A stretch of 64,000 nucleotides of DNA from an uncultured Tropicimonas sp. (GTDB lineage: Bacteria > Pseudomonadota > Alphaproteobacteria > Rhodobacterales > Rhodobacteraceae). The stretch lies in contig CANMIP010000010.1 of the NCBI GenBank assembly GCA_947497945.1, positions 1 to 64,000 on the forward strand. Reading direction: 5' to 3'. Of the stretch, positions 29,348 through 39,519 are shown piece by piece (position 1 is the first letter of the stretch; every line of letters begins with the position of its first letter). Below the pieces are notes generated by a model. It had not been told where the DNA came from and did no database searches. It saw only the letters and a list, made by a program, of their open reading frames with translations. The position numbers and the translations under genes are program-made.

Positions 29348-31273
29348 GTGGGAAATGCCCGTAATTTCGCATTCTGGATCGTGCTGTTTCTGCTGATCCT
29401 CGCCTTGTTCAACCTGTTCAGCGGTGGCCAGTCCACCATGGCTTCGCGGAGCCTGAGCTATTCGGAGTTTATCAGCCAGGTCGAAAACGGCTCTGTAAGC
29501 CAGGTTACCATCGACGGCGAACGGGTGCGAATCCGAGGCACGGACGGCAATATGTACTCCACCGTGCTGCCCGCCGGCGCCGATGTCACCGACCGGCTGG
29601 TCGAATCGGGTGTGGAAGTCATCGCCGAGCCGCAACAGCAGAACGGGCTGCTGGCCTATCTCGGCACGCTCCTGCCCTTCATCATCCTGATCGGTATCTG
29701 GATCTTCCTGATGAACCGCATGCAGGGTGGCGGGCGCGGCGGCGCGATGGGCTTCGGCAAGTCCAAGGCGAAGCTGCTGACCGAGAAGTCGGGGCGTGTG
29801 ACTTTCGACGACGTGGCTGGCATCGACGAGGCGAAGGAAGAGCTCGAAGAGATCGTCGAGTTCCTGCGCAACCCGCAGAAATTCTCCCGTCTCGGCGGCA
29901 AGATTCCCAAAGGCGCGCTGCTTGTCGGCCCGCCGGGCACCGGTAAGACGCTTCTGGCCCGTGCCATTGCGGGCGAGGCGGGGGTGCCCTTCTTCACCAT
30001 CTCTGGTTCGGATTTCGTGGAAATGTTCGTTGGCGTCGGCGCGTCCCGCGTCCGTGACATGTTCGAGCAAGCGAAGAAGAACGCGCCCTGCATCGTCTTC
30101 ATTGACGAGATCGACGCTGTCGGTCGTTCGCGTGGCGTTGGCTATGGCGGCGGCAATGACGAGCGCGAGCAGACGCTGAACCAGCTCCTCGTGGAGATGG
30201 ACGGTTTCGAGGCCAATGAGGGCATCATCATCGTCGCGGCGACCAACCGCCCCGACGTGCTCGACCCCGCGCTGCTGCGCCCGGGCCGTTTCGACCGCCA
30301 GGTCCAGGTGCCGAACCCGGACATCAAGGGCCGCGAGAAGATCCTCGGCGTGCATGCTCGCAAGGTTCCGCTCGGCCCCGATGTCGACCTGCGCATCATC
30401 GCGCGCGGCACGCCGGGCTTCTCCGGTGCGGATCTCGCCAACCTTGTGAACGAGGCCGCGCTGATGGCGGCGCGTGTTGGCCGGCGCTTCGTGACGATGG
30501 AAGATTTCGAGAATGCCAAGGACAAGGTGATGATGGGCGCGGAACGCCGCTCCATGGTCATGACCGAAGACGAGAAGAAGCTGACCGCCTATCACGAGGC
30601 TGGCCATGCCGTTGTCGGCCTCAATGTCCCGCAACATGATCCGATCCACAAGGCGACGATCATCCCCCGTGGCCGGGCGCTTGGCCTCGTGCTGTCGCTG
30701 CCGGAACGGGACCAGCTCTCCGTCACCTACACCAAGTACAAGTCCAAGATCGCCATGGCGATGGGCGGCAAGGTGGCCGAGGAGTTGATCTTCGGCAAGG
30801 AAAACGTGACCTCCGGCGCCGCGTCGGACATCCAGCAGGTCTCCAAGATCGCCCGCGCGATGGTGACCCAGTTTGGCATGTCGGACGAACTTGGCAATAT
30901 CGACTATGCCAACGAGCAGCAGAGCTATCTCGGCAATTACCAGGCCGCGGCCAATGCCTCGCCCGACACGCAGGAGCGGATCGACGAGGAAGTGCGCCGG
31001 CTGGTGGACGAGGGCTATGAGCGTGCCAAGCAGATCCTGACCGAGAAGGCGCAGGATCTCGAGAACCTCGCGCAGGGGCTGCTCGAATACGAGACGCTGA
31101 CCGGTCCGGAGATCGGCAAAGTGATCGCCGGAGAAGCGCTCAACCGTGGCGATGACGACGACCACCCGACTGATAGTGGCAATGCACCCTCGCTGACGGC
31201 GATTCCGAAGACCAAGCCGAAAGTGGTCAAGCCGGAGACGGATGGAGACATGGAGCCCGATCCGACGGCCTGA
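29348..31273 (+). CDS. ftsH: ATP-dependent zinc metalloprotease FtsH
   Basis: A 641-residue membrane AAA+ protease. A GTG start at 29348 follows TTGAGGAG and gives the usual (M)[10 protein letters not shown] terminus. Two helices (about 8-25 and 105-122) flank a periplasmic domain. Walker A GPPGTGKT (194-201), Walker [11 protein letters not shown], the second region of homology with LRPGRFDR, and the zinc site HEAGH (416-420) are all intact. It degrades misfolded membrane proteins and regulators such as LpxC or sigma-32. A terminator follows. Confidence 0.97.
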   Translation: MGNARNFAFWIVLFLLILALFNLFSGGQSTMASRSLSYSEFISQVENGSVSQVTIDGERVRIRGTDGNMYSTVLPAGADVTDRLVESGVEVIAEPQQQNGLLAYLGTLLPFIILIGIWIFLMNRMQGGGRGGAMGFGKSKAKLLTEKSGRVTFDDVAGIDEAKEELEEIVEFLRNPQKFSRLGGKIPKGALLVGPPGTGKTLLARAIAGEAGVPFFTISGSDFVEMFVGVGASRVRDMFEQAKKNAPCIVFIDEIDAVGRSRGVGYGGGNDEREQTLNQLLVEMDGFEANEGIIIVAATNRPDVLDPALLRPGRFDRQVQVPNPDIKGREKILGVHARKVPLGPDVDLRIIARGTPGFSGADLANLVNEAALMAARVGRRFVTMEDFENAKDKVMMGAERRSMVMTEDEKKLTAYHEAGHAVVGLNVPQHDPIHKATIIPRGRALGLVLSLPERDQLSVTYTKYKSKIAMAMGGKVAEELIFGKENVTSGAASDIQQVSKIARAMVTQFGMSDELGNIDYANEQQSYLGNYQAAANASPDTQERIDEEVRRLVDEGYERAKQILTEKAQDLENLAQGLLEYETLTGPEIGKVIAGEALNRGDDDDHPTDSGNAPSLTAIPKTKPKVVKPETDGDMEPDPTA

Positions 31274-31297
31274 TCCCGAAAGAACGTAAGACAAGAG

Positions 31298-31333
31298 CGC
31301 CCGGTCGACCATTCGGTTGGCCGGGCGTTTCTC
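31298..31333 (+). terminator. Rho-independent terminator after ftsH
   Basis: CGCCCGGTCGACC (31298-31310) pairs with GGTTGGCCGGGCG (31315-31327), including two G-U pairs, around an ATTC loop. TTTCTC follows. It lies 25 bases after the ftsH stop. Confidence 0.8.
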
Positions 31334-31635
31334 TGTCTGTGGGGCTGAACGCGGTTGGTGTCTTTGAGCCGGAAACAGAGGGTGGAGCAGAGCGCCCTTG
31401 GCACGGAACCAAGGGCGGAGCCCACCGTGTCAAAGCGGCGGCTACAACGAATTCGGATTTGGTCGGGATAACGCGCGGATCTCAACTGTTGCAGCGCCGC
31501 TCCACGGGCAGGCGTTGGCACGGTTATCGATACGGAACACTATCACAAACCTCGAACCGCTGTTGCAAGCCTTCGCACCGGGGATAGTCTGGCGCTGACC
31601 GGTTCGATGGCCGGAGCGCGAGTTGGGGGGAGTTG
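31334..31635. other. Intergenic region, no gene seen
   Basis: About 300 bases between the ftsH terminator and tam. There is no recognisable coding or RNA feature. The right end supplies a GGGGGGAG ribosome-binding site for tam. Confidence 0.5.
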
Positions 31636-32415
31636 ATGCAGAAGGACTGGAACCCGGAGAGCTATCTTGCTTTCGCTGATCTGCGGCAGCGCCCCGCCCT
31701 GGATTTGCTGACATCCATTCCAGCCGTGCCCCAAGGCGATATTGTCGATCTTGGCTGCGGCGCGGGGACCATCGGCGCAGAACTGGCCGCGCGGTTTCCG
31801 GGGCAACGGCTGATCGGGTTGGACAGTTCGGCCGCGATGCTGGAGACGGCCGGGAGGGCGGCAGCCTATGACCGGCTCGAACAGGCGGATATTGCAACCT
31901 GGACCCCGGCGCGGCGACCGGCGCTGATCTATTCCAATGCGGTGTTGCAGTGGCTGCCGGAACATGGACAACTTTTGCCCCGCCTGCTGGGCGAACTGGT
32001 CCCTGGTGGTGTGCTGGCGGTGCAGATGCCGCGCCAGCAGGAGGCGCCGGCGCAGCGGATCCTGCGGGAGGTCGCCGCCGCGCTGTTTCCGGAGCGTTTC
32101 GACTGGTCCAGCTGGCACTCGCCTGTGGCGGCTCCGGAGGACTACGCGGCCCTGCTCGACCCGCTCGGCACGCTCTTGCTCTGGGAGACGGAGTATTTCC
32201 AGCGGCTGGAGCCGTCTTCGGAGGGGCATCCCGTCCGCCTCTTCTCGCAATCGACAGCGGCCCGGCCGATCCTTGAGAAACTGGACGAGGCGGAAGCGGA
32301 AGCCTACCTGGCCGACTGCGATGCCGAACTGGCGCAAGCTTATCCGACCCGGGCCGATGGCAGCGTCTTCTACCCGTTTCGGCGGCTTTTCTTTACGCTC
32401 GGGAAGTCCGGCTGA
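31636..32415 (+). CDS. tam: Trans-aconitate 2-methyltransferase
   Basis: A 259-residue SAM-dependent methyltransferase. The SAM loop IVDLGCGAGTIGAELAARFP, the acidic turn LIGLDSSAAML, and SNAVLQWLPEH are typical of Tam, as is the start DWNPESYLAFADLRQRPALDLL. It methylates trans-aconitate, a TCA-cycle inhibitor formed from cis-aconitate. ATG 31636 is preferred over the adjacent TTG at 31633. Confidence 0.92.
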   Translation: MQKDWNPESYLAFADLRQRPALDLLTSIPAVPQGDIVDLGCGAGTIGAELAARFPGQRLIGLDSSAAMLETAGRAAAYDRLEQADIATWTPARRPALIYSNAVLQWLPEHGQLLPRLLGELVPGGVLAVQMPRQQEAPAQRILREVAAALFPERFDWSSWHSPVAAPEDYAALLDPLGTLLLWETEYFQRLEPSSEGHPVRLFSQSTAARPILEKLDEAEAEAYLADCDAELAQAYPTRADGSVFYPFRRLFFTLGKSG

Positions 32416-32562
32416 AGTTTCAGCCGTTTCCGATCCGAAACCTGCGCAGCCCGAACGCCGCAACCGGCGTCACAAATGTCGGAAAACCCCTCTCGGAAGG
32501 GGTGGCAGAGGGGTATCAGCGATCTATGCAAGGAATTGCGACAGCCCGGGAGGAAATGGGAC

Positions 32563-34239
32563 GTGAGCTACAAGTCGGATATCGAGATCGCACGCGAGGC
32601 CAGGAAGAAGCCGATCCAGGAGATCGGTGCCAGGCTCGGCATTCCCTCCGAAGACCTTCTGCCCTACGGCCATGACAAGGCCAAGCTTGGGCAGGATTTC
32701 ATCAACGGGCTGAAGGAGCGCGAGGATGGCAAGCTGATCCTCGTCACCGCGATCAATCCGACCCCGGCCGGCGAGGGCAAGACGACGACAACCGTCGGGC
32801 TTGGCGACGGGCTCAACCGGATCGGCAAGAAGGCGGCGATCTGCATCCGCGAGGCTTCGCTCGGCCCGTGTTTCGGCATGAAGGGGGGCGCCGCGGGGGG
32901 CGGCTACGCCCAGGTCGTGCCGATGGAGGAGATGAACCTCCATTTCACCGGCGATTTCCACGCCATCACCAGTGCCCATAACCTGCTCTCGGCGATGATC
33001 GACAACCATATCTATTGGGGCAACAGTCTCGACATTGACGAACGCCGCGTGACCTGGCGCCGGGTGGTTGACATGAATGACCGCGCGCTGCGCGATGTCG
33101 TCACCTCGCTCGGCGGCGTGTCCAACGGCTTCCCGCGCCAGACCGGGTTCGACATCACCGTGGCCTCCGAGGTCATGGCTTGCCTCTGCCTCGCGAATGA
33201 TCTCGAGGACCTGCAGAAGCGGCTCGGCGACATCATCGTCGCCTATACCCGCAAGCGGACGCCGATCTATGCGCGCGATCTCAAGGCCGATGGCGCGATG
33301 ACGGTGCTCCTGAAGGACGCGATGCAGCCCAATCTCGTGCAGACGCTGGAGAACAACCCCGCCTTCGTCCATGGCGGCCCGTTCGCCAATATCGCCCATG
33401 GCTGCAATTCGGTTATCGCCACCAAGGCGGCGCTGAAGCTCGCCGATTACGTTGTGACCGAAGCCGGGTTCGGCGCGGATCTCGGTGCCGAGAAATTCAT
33501 GAACATCAAGTGCCGCAAGGCCGGGCTTGCGCCGGATGCGGTGGTGATTGTGGCAACGATCCGGGCGTTGAAGATGAATGGCGGCGTTGCCAAGAAGGAT
33601 CTCGGGCCGGAGAATGTCGCGGCCGTCGAGGCCGGCTGCCCGAATCTTGGCCGCCATATCTCCAATGTGAAGAGCTTTGGCGTGCCGGTCGTGGTCGCGA
33701 TCAATCATTTTGTCACCGACAGCGACGCGGAGGTGGCCGCCGTGACCGCCTTTGTCGCGACGCAGGGCGCGGAGGCCATCCTCTGTCGCCACTGGGAGCT
33801 TGGCTCGGAAGGGACCGAGGCACTGGCGATCCGCGTGGCCGAGATCGCCGATTCCGGCGTGTCGCAATTCGCGCCGCTTTACGAGGACGAACTGCCGCTT
33901 TTCGAGAAGATAGAGACCATCGCCAAGCGGATCTACCGTGCCGACGAGGTGCTGGCGGACAAGAAGATCCGCGACCAGCTCCGCGCCTGGGAAGACCAGG
34001 GATATGGCCACCTGCCGATCTGCATGGCGAAGACGCAATACAGCTTCTCGACCGACCCGAACCTGCGCGGTGCGCCGACCGGGCATGGCGTGCCGGTGCG
34101 CGAAGTGCGGCTGTCAGCGGGCGCGGGGTTCATCGTGGTGATCTGCGGCGAGATCATGACCATGCCGGGCCTGCCGCGCGTGCCCTCGGCCGAGGCGATC
34201 ATGCTCAACGAGGCGGGCGATATCGAGGGCTTGTTCTGA
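32563..34239 (+). CDS. fhs: Formate-tetrahydrofolate ligase
   Basis: A 558-residue enzyme forming 10-formyl-THF from formate, THF and ATP. The P-loop [19 protein letters not shown] and the motifs [20 protein letters not shown] and [13 protein letters not shown] are diagnostic. The start GTG at 32563 (AGGAAAT upstream) gives the usual [12 protein letters not shown] beginning; the frame extends upstream without homology. It is the first of fhs, chorismate mutase and folD, and with folD moves one-carbon units between formate and methylene-THF. Confidence 0.96.
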   Translation: MSYKSDIEIAREARKKPIQEIGARLGIPSEDLLPYGHDKAKLGQDFINGLKEREDGKLILVTAINPTPAGEGKTTTTVGLGDGLNRIGKKAAICIREASLGPCFGMKGGAAGGGYAQVVPMEEMNLHFTGDFHAITSAHNLLSAMIDNHIYWGNSLDIDERRVTWRRVVDMNDRALRDVVTSLGGVSNGFPRQTGFDITVASEVMACLCLANDLEDLQKRLGDIIVAYTRKRTPIYARDLKADGAMTVLLKDAMQPNLVQTLENNPAFVHGGPFANIAHGCNSVIATKAALKLADYVVTEAGFGADLGAEKFMNIKCRKAGLAPDAVVIVATIRALKMNGGVAKKDLGPENVAAVEAGCPNLGRHISNVKSFGVPVVVAINHFVTDSDAEVAAVTAFVATQGAEAILCRHWELGSEGTEALAIRVAEIADSGVSQFAPLYEDELPLFEKIETIAKRIYRADEVLADKKIRDQLRAWEDQGYGHLPICMAKTQYSFSTDPNLRGAPTGHGVPVREVRLSAGAGFIVVICGEIMTMPGLPRVPSAEAIMLNEAGDIEGLF

Positions 34240-34295
34240 GCAATGAGAGGTATATGCCTGCGGCCGAGACAGAAGCCGCAGGAGCGAGTGAGACG

Positions 34296-34604
34296 ATGAC
34301 GATCCTTCCCCCCGAAGACTGCGCGACGATGGCCGATCTGCGCCGGCAGATCGATGCGCTGGATGCGGAACTGATCGGGATGCTGGCGCGGCGTGCGGGC
34401 TATATCGACCGCGCGGCGGAGCTGAAACCGGGCGAGGGGCTGCCGGCGCGGATCGAGGCGCGGGTGGAAGAAGTGGTCGGCAATGTACGGGGCGCGGCCG
34501 AGGCGGCCGGGCTCGACGCGGACCTGGCGGAGGCGCTCTGGCGCCGGTTGATCGACTGGTCGATCGAGCGAGAGGAAAAGGTGCTGGGCACGGCCGCCGC
34601 CTGA
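34296..34604 (+). CDS. Chorismate mutase (AroQ type)
   Basis: A 102-residue all-helical protein: [31 protein letters not shown] contains the AroQ-type Arg/Lys active-site pattern, and [15 protein letters not shown] plus [14 protein letters not shown] is the third helix. It converts chorismate to prephenate; homologues include PchB-like isochorismate lyases. Start ATG 34296 follows AGGAG; ATG 34254 (GAGAGG) would add 14 residues. It sits between fhs and folD, an unexpected mix of aromatic and folate genes, although chorismate also feeds folate synthesis. Confidence 0.88.
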   Translation: MTILPPEDCATMADLRRQIDALDAELIGMLARRAGYIDRAAELKPGEGLPARIEARVEEVVGNVRGAAEAAGLDADLAEALWRRLIDWSIEREEKVLGTAAA

Positions 34605-34678
34605 GCCGTGCGCAGCGGGAAACTGGAAATCCTGGTCGGTCTTCGGGGCCGAACGGACCGGAAGAAGGAGCAGAGGCG

Positions 34679-35572
34679 ATGACAGCACAGATCATCGACG
34701 GCAAGGCATTTGCCGTGACAGTTCGGGAAAAGGTGGCCGGCCACGTGGCGCGGCTGGTGGAAGAGAACGGGATCACGCCCGGACTGGCCGTTGTGCTGGT
34801 CGGCGAGGATCCGGCCAGCCAGGTCTATGTGCGCAACAAGGGCAAGCAGACCAAGGAAGTGGGCATGCTGTCGGTCGAGCACCGGCTGGCGGACACGACC
34901 TCGGAAGAGGATCTTCTCAAGCTCATCGACGACCTGAACAAGGATCCGAAGATCCACGGCATCCTGGTGCAACTGCCGCTGCCCGATCACCTTGATTCGG
35001 ATCTCGTGATCAACTCGATCGACCCGGCCAAGGATGTGGACGGGTTCCACATCTCCAATGTCGGCCTGCTCGGGACGGGGCAGAAATCTATGGTGCCCTG
35101 CACGCCGCTGGGCTGCCTGATGATGCTGCGCGAGCAACACGGATCGCTCTCCGGGCTGAACGCGGTCGTGGTCGGGCGCTCCAATATCGTCGGCAAGCCG
35201 ATGGCGCAGCTCCTGCTGGGCGACAGCTGCACCGTGACCATCGCGCATTCGCGCACGAAGGATCTCGCCGAGGTCTGCCGCGGCGCCGATATCCTCGTGG
35301 CGGCTGTCGGCCGTCCGCAGATGATCCCCGGCGACTGGGTCAAGCCGGGCGCGACGGTGATCGATGTGGGCATCAACCGGATCCCGAAGGAAGATGGCAA
35401 GACCCGCCTCGTGGGGGATGTGGACTTCGCCAGCGCGGTCGAGGTGGCCGGAGCGATCACGCCGGTGCCTGGCGGGGTTGGCCCGATGACCATCGCCTGC
35501 CTGCTTGCCAACACGGTCACGGCCTGCTGCCGCGCAAACGGTCTGCCAGAGCCTGAGGGCCTGACGGCCTGA
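34679..35572 (+). CDS. folD: Methylenetetrahydrofolate dehydrogenase/cyclohydrolase FolD
   Basis: A 297-residue bifunctional enzyme interconverting 5,10-methylene-THF and 10-formyl-THF with NADP. The [16 protein letters not shown] segment with the catalytic Lys, [26 protein letters not shown] and [16 protein letters not shown] motifs are intact. AGAAGGAG precedes the ATG. It completes the one-carbon pair with fhs, 75 bases after the chorismate mutase gene. Confidence 0.97.
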   Translation: MTAQIIDGKAFAVTVREKVAGHVARLVEENGITPGLAVVLVGEDPASQVYVRNKGKQTKEVGMLSVEHRLADTTSEEDLLKLIDDLNKDPKIHGILVQLPLPDHLDSDLVINSIDPAKDVDGFHISNVGLLGTGQKSMVPCTPLGCLMMLREQHGSLSGLNAVVVGRSNIVGKPMAQLLLGDSCTVTIAHSRTKDLAEVCRGADILVAAVGRPQMIPGDWVKPGATVIDVGINRIPKEDGKTRLVGDVDFASAVEVAGAITPVPGGVGPMTIACLLANTVTACCRANGLPEPEGLTA

Positions 35573-35625
35573 CGCGAAGCGGGTTCCGCCCGACGCCGGT
35601 GCATCGCAGATGCACAGTCTTTCGG

Positions 35626-35667
35626 TCAGGGGGGGGCGGGGGCGCTTCGCGCCCCCCCCCCCCCTGA
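35626..35667. terminator. Extreme G/C hairpin between convergent folD and thioesterase genes
   Basis: A stem of about 20 bp made of TCA-G8-C-G5-CGC, a 3-nt loop, and GCG-C13-TGA, with a single mismatch or bulge. It lies between the 3' ends of two convergent genes, so a bidirectional terminator or transcription barrier is likely, although no T-run follows. The 13-base C run is a place where sequence length may be unreliable. Confidence 0.6.
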
Positions 35668-35669
35668 TC

Positions 35670-36098
35670 TCACACCGGAATCATGGTTCCCTGGAGCATG
35701 GCCACCGGTTTCAGCGACCCGGCCCGATCCGCCAGGATTTCCGCGCCAACGACGATGAGCCGCCGCCCGGGTTTGATTACACGCCCTCGCGCGATGAGCC
35801 GGTCGCCTTTGGCCGGGGACAGCAGGTTGATCTTAATCTCGACCGTAAGCACGTCCGCCTCCGCCGGCATCATCGACAGCGCGGCGTAGCCGGCGGCAAC
35901 ATCGCCCAGTGAAAATGTCAGGCCGGCATGACCGAAGCCGTTCTGCTGTCGCGCCCCGGGCAGTATCGGTGCCAGGATCTCGACCTCGCCGCGCGATATC
36001 TCCCCCAGCGTGGCTCCCAGCGTTTTCATCAGGCTCTGGGCGTCGAAACTCTTGCGGATTTTGTCCACGATTTGTGGTTCGAGTGATGTCTCCGTCAT
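35670..36098 (-). CDS. Hotdog-fold thioesterase (PaaI-like)
   Basis: A 142-residue single hotdog domain. QQNGFGHAGLTFSLGDVAAGYAAL resembles the catalytic helix region (usually HGG/AGxxxxLAD) of PaaI-type acyl-CoA thioesterases, followed by EIKINLLSPAKGDRLIARGRVIKPGRRL. ATG 36098 follows GGGAGAG. Likely hydrolyses an acyl-CoA; the substrate is unknown. It is convergent with folD and downstream of the LacI gene on the opposite side of a 250-base gap. Confidence 0.8.
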   Translation of the reverse strand: MTETSLEPQIVDKIRKSFDAQSLMKTLGATLGEISRGEVEILAPILPGARQQNGFGHAGLTFSLGDVAAGYAALSMMPAEADVLTVEIKINLLSPAKGDRLIARGRVIKPGRRLIVVGAEILADRAGSLKPVAMLQGTMIPV

Positions 36099-36346
36099 CC
36101 GGCTCTCCCTGCTCCGCACCGGAGAGTGCAATGAGAAGCTGGTCCTGTCTACGCCGGTCGGCGGCCGGTGAGCGGCTGGGCCTGTGCCGAAGGTCGCGGA
36201 CTGGCGCGACCGCTATGCGCCCCGTCAAGCGCGGACATCCTGTGAACCGCTCCCGCCGCGTGACAGGGGATCCTGGTGTTCCTGGCCGTTCGTCGGGTGG
36301 CTCGCGAAGGCGTCCCTGCTGGTCTTCTGTGAGGGGGCGGGTGCCG

Positions 36347-37375
36347 CTACTTGCGCTGTTCCGCTGGCGGGCCGGTCGTTTCGCCCGGTACGAATATTGG
36401 CGCGAAGGCTTCGGATCTCGGCGCGATCTCGGCATTTGGATCTTCGAGGCGTTCCAGCAGCCATGTTGCGGCGTGAATGGCCATTTCCCGCGCCGGCTGT
36501 GCCGTGTGGGTCACCCTCGGGCGCAGAACGTCGCCCCAGGGGGCCTCGTCGATGCAGCAGACCGACAGGTCGTCGGGACAGCGGAAGCCCAGTTCCTGCG
36601 CTGCCTGGAGCGTGCCGATCATCATCTCGTTATTGGCTGCGATGATCGCGGAGACCGGGCTGGAGGCGCAAAGAAGCTTCATCGAGGCGCGATAGCCGCC
36701 AGCGCGGGTATAGTCGCCGGACACCACGGTGTCGGCATCGACCGCAAGCCCCTGCGTCTCCATTGCCTTGCGGAATCCCAGCTCGCGCTCGGTCGTGGTC
36801 CACAGGCCCGGCTCGCCGCCGATATAGGCAATCCGACGATGTCCGAGGCCGAACAGGTGCCGCGTGAGGATTCCGACGGCGAGGCGGTTGTCCAGCCCGA
36901 CGAAATCATACCCTGCACCGGGGATCTGGTGGTCGAACAGGACCACCGGGACGCCGGCCTGGTCGAGCTGCGGCAGCAGCGCACTGGTCTGTTGGGTCGG
37001 GGAGATCATCACGCCGGTCACTCGCTGCGCGATCAACTGCCGGATTACCGCCGTCTCGTCGCTGGCGAGGCCAGACTTGTCCGACAGGGTCAGGAGATAG
37101 CCCTTCTCGAAGGCGCGATGCTCGAATTCGGCCAGGAACATCTGCGAGAAATAGTTCCGGATATCGGAGACGATCAGGCTGACAAAGGGGCTGCGGCCCT
37201 TGCGCAGGCTCTTGGCGATCGGGTTGGCGACATAGCCCGTGCTTTCGGCGGCTTCGATGATTTTTCGAAACGTTTTGCTGCTGACCCGTTCCTTCTGGTT
37301 CAGCGCCAGGGAGACCGTCGAAACAGAGACGCCTGCGACCTTTGCTACATCCCGGATCGTGGCCATGCCGTTCAT
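36347..37375 (-). CDS. LacI-family transcriptional regulator of the sugar region
   Basis: A 342-residue repressor: HTH ATIRDVAKVAGVSVSTVSLALN at the N terminus, hinge helix NPIAKSLRKG, and a periplasmic-binding-like effector domain from about 62 (FVSLIVSDIRNYFSQ onwards). It is divergent from the isomerase-kinase-aldolase operon. A GAAACGTTTC palindrome lies in the shared upstream region, and similar 14-bp palindromes precede the ABC transporter and aldehyde dehydrogenase genes, so it may control them all. A further match (TCGAAACGTTTTGC, 37265-37278) falls inside its own coding start and may be an internal operator. Confidence 0.92.
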   Translation of the reverse strand: MNGMATIRDVAKVAGVSVSTVSLALNQKERVSSKTFRKIIEAAESTGYVANPIAKSLRKGRSPFVSLIVSDIRNYFSQMFLAEFEHRAFEKGYLLTLSDKSGLASDETAVIRQLIAQRVTGVMISPTQQTSALLPQLDQAGVPVVLFDHQIPGAGYDFVGLDNRLAVGILTRHLFGLGHRRIAYIGGEPGLWTTTERELGFRKAMETQGLAVDADTVVSGDYTRAGGYRASMKLLCASSPVSAIIAANNEMMIGTLQAAQELGFRCPDDLSVCCIDEAPWGDVLRPRVTHTAQPAREMAIHAATWLLERLEDPNAEIAPRSEAFAPIFVPGETTGPPAEQRK

Positions 37376-37857
37376 TCCCGTTTATTCTTTCCTTGATTGA
37401 TGAGTATCGTGTATTTCCCTTGAAGGCAATTCCGATTGCCGCGCTCCGCTCCCCTTCGCGTCGGCCCCGTTGAGGATTGACATCAATCTCCCCCTGAGGT
37501 TTTCTGTGTATAGAAACGTTTCGATTTTCGTTTCGACATCGATTCGTCGCATGATATGCTGGTGCCAGCGGCGCCAACGGTTCGGGCCTCCGGCCCCGAT
37601 CGGGTTGATCGCGCGGCGGGGATGACATGGCGGAGACCGGGAGGAGGGATGATGCCGTGTTCCAGGAGGACGGGCAGCGGGCGCAGGCATTGCCGCGCGC
37701 CGGGACGGCCGCCTTTGCAGAGTGACCAAAGCCGGCCCCGGCCGCAACGCCCGATCTGAGCGGGCACTGTCCCCCGTCACCGGGTGGGCAAATGGGATTT
37801 GGTGCCGCAACCCCGGCGTTGCGACCCAATTGGAAGAGGAGCCAAGAGGGAAATCCG
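37376..37857. other. Divergent control region of lacI and the fuc-like operon
   Basis: About 480 bases with no convincing gene; it is AT-richer around 37490-37560. It contains the operator-like GAAACGTTTC and a nearby partial TTTCGA(C) pair. The right end gives GAAGAGGA and AAGAGGG ribosome-binding sites for the isomerase gene. Confidence 0.6.
37513..37522. promoter_or_regulatory. LacI-type operator (GAAACGTTTC)
   Basis: A perfect 10-bp palindrome with flanks ATA and GAT that partly extend it. It lies 138 bases upstream of the lacI start and 336 bases upstream of the isomerase start. LacI-family operators typically have a central CG as here, and the motif recurs upstream of other units of the region. 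Confidence 0.65.
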
Positions 37858-39453
37858 ATGAAAGACATCGTTCTTGTTGCCAACGGAGACCTGCGCGAAA
37901 GCGCGAATATCGTTTGCTGGCCTGCCCAGAAGGCGATGGAGGAACGCCTGATGGAGGTAATCGCCGCCAAGGGGCGGACGATCACGAGGGGCCACCCGGA
38001 GAAGCCGCAGGGCCACGGGTTCATCGGTAGCCAGCGTGAAGGCATGGATGTCTTTGCCGGCATCGACCCGGATGCGCCGCTGATCGTCGCCGAAGCGGTC
38101 TGGCAGTATTCTCACCACGTTTTGGCTGGGCTCTATCACCATCGCGGGCCGATCCTGACGCTCGCCAACTGGTCCGGGCAGTGGCCGGGGCTCGTCGGCA
38201 TGCTCAATCTCAACGGCTCGCTGACCAAGGCGGGGGTCGCGTATTCGAGCATCTGGAGCGAGAATTTCGACGATCCCTTCTTCGACAAGGCGCTCGATGA
38301 ATGGCTCGAGACCGGCAAGATCACACATGAGACCGACCACGTGACCCCCTGTCCGGAGCTGTCGCTTCCGGCGGGGGATGCGGCCGTGGTCAAGGGCATC
38401 GTCGACTCGCTGCTGCGGGAGAAGTCGATCATGGGTGTCTTCGACGAGGGCTGCATGGGCATGCACAACGCCGTCATCCCGGACGAGCTGCTGCTGCCAA
38501 TGGGCATCTTCAAGGAACGCCTGTCGCAATCGGCGCTCTACTATGCCGCCACACAGGTGCCGGAAGAGGAAGCCCGTGCGGTCTATGAGTGGTATCTCGC
38601 CAAGGGGCTGAAATTCCATCTCGGCGACACGCACGAGGAAGACCTGACCGAGGCGCAGGTGCTGGACCAGTGCCGGATGTATATCGCCGCCGTGCGCATT
38701 GCCGACGAATATGGCTGCGAGGCGATCGGCATTCAGTACCAGCAGGGCCTGAAGGACCTGCTGCCTGCCTCTGATCTCGTAGAAGGCACGCTTAACAGTT
38801 CCGAACGCCCCGATGTGACCGGGCCGAATGGCGTGATCCGCAAGGGCGAGCCGATCCCGCATTTCAACGAGGTGGATGAATGCGCTGGCCTCGACGGGTT
38901 GCTCATCAACCGTCTGCACAAGGCGCTTGGACAGCCGGTCGAGAACACGCTGCATGACCTTCGCTGGGGCGGTCCGGACGAGAGCGGGACGACGGACGAC
39001 TATGTCTGGGTCTTCCTGATCTCCGGCGCGGTGCCGGCAGAGCATAACGAGGGTGGATGGGCCGGCAGCCAGAGCTTCCGCCAGCCGCCGATGTATTTCC
39101 CCAATGGCGGCGGCACGCTTCAGGGCGTGGCCAAGCCGGGTGAAATCGTCTGGTCGCGGATCTTCGTGGAAGGCGGCGCGCTGCACATGGATATCGGGCG
39201 CGGACAGGCGATCTCCCTGCCCGAGGAAGAGACGCGGCGCCGGCTCGACGCCACCACGCCGCAATGGCCGATCATGCATGCCGTGCTTACCGGTGTGACG
39301 CGGGACCAGATGATGGCGCGCCACAAGGCGAACCATATCCAGCTTGCCTATGCGACCTCCGCCGAAGAGGCCGACCGCGCCATGATGGCCAAGGCCGCGC
39401 TGGCGAAGGAACTGGGCATGAGCGTCTGCTTCTGCGGCGTGAAGCCCGCCTGA
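37858..39453 (+). CDS. L-fucose/D-arabinose isomerase-like enzyme
   Basis: A 531-residue protein of the FucI/AraA isomerase superfamily, a little shorter than Fuc[35 protein letters not shown] and the C-terminal [11 protein letters not shown] region are conserved and include likely Mn-ligand Glu, Asp and His. Start ATG 37858 ([11 protein letters not shown]). It would convert an aldose to a ketose. The next genes are a sugar kinase and a fuculose-phosphate-type aldolase, which makes L-fucose the leading candidate, but D-arabinose or L-galactose derivatives remain possible. Confidence 0.85.
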   Translation: MKDIVLVANGDLRESANIVCWPAQKAMEERLMEVIAAKGRTITRGHPEKPQGHGFIGSQREGMDVFAGIDPDAPLIVAEAVWQYSHHVLAGLYHHRGPILTLANWSGQWPGLVGMLNLNGSLTKAGVAYSSIWSENFDDPFFDKALDEWLETGKITHETDHVTPCPELSLPAGDAAVVKGIVDSLLREKSIMGVFDEGCMGMHNAVIPDELLLPMGIFKERLSQSALYYAATQVPEEEARAVYEWYLAKGLKFHLGDTHEEDLTEAQVLDQCRMYIAAVRIADEYGCEAIGIQYQQGLKDLLPASDLVEGTLNSSERPDVTGPNGVIRKGEPIPHFNEVDECAGLDGLLINRLHKALGQPVENTLHDLRWGGPDESGTTDDYVWVFLISGAVPAEHNEGGWAGSQSFRQPPMYFPNGGGTLQGVAKPGEIVWSRIFVEGGALHMDIGRGQAISLPEEETRRRLDATTPQWPIMHAVLTGVTRDQMMARHKANHIQLAYATSAEEADRAMMAKAALAKELGMSVCFCGVKPA

Positions 39454-39519
39454 TCCCATTCGGGAGCGCCGGCCTCGATCGGCGCTCCTCTCGATATCCT
39501 GCCGGAAAGGAGCGGGCCC

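Noticed and set aside
32416-32562. Riboswitch (glycine, ZTP or THF type) before fhs
   Set aside because: There is a small hairpin (ACCCCTCTCGGAAGGGGT) but none of the conserved cores of these riboswitches.
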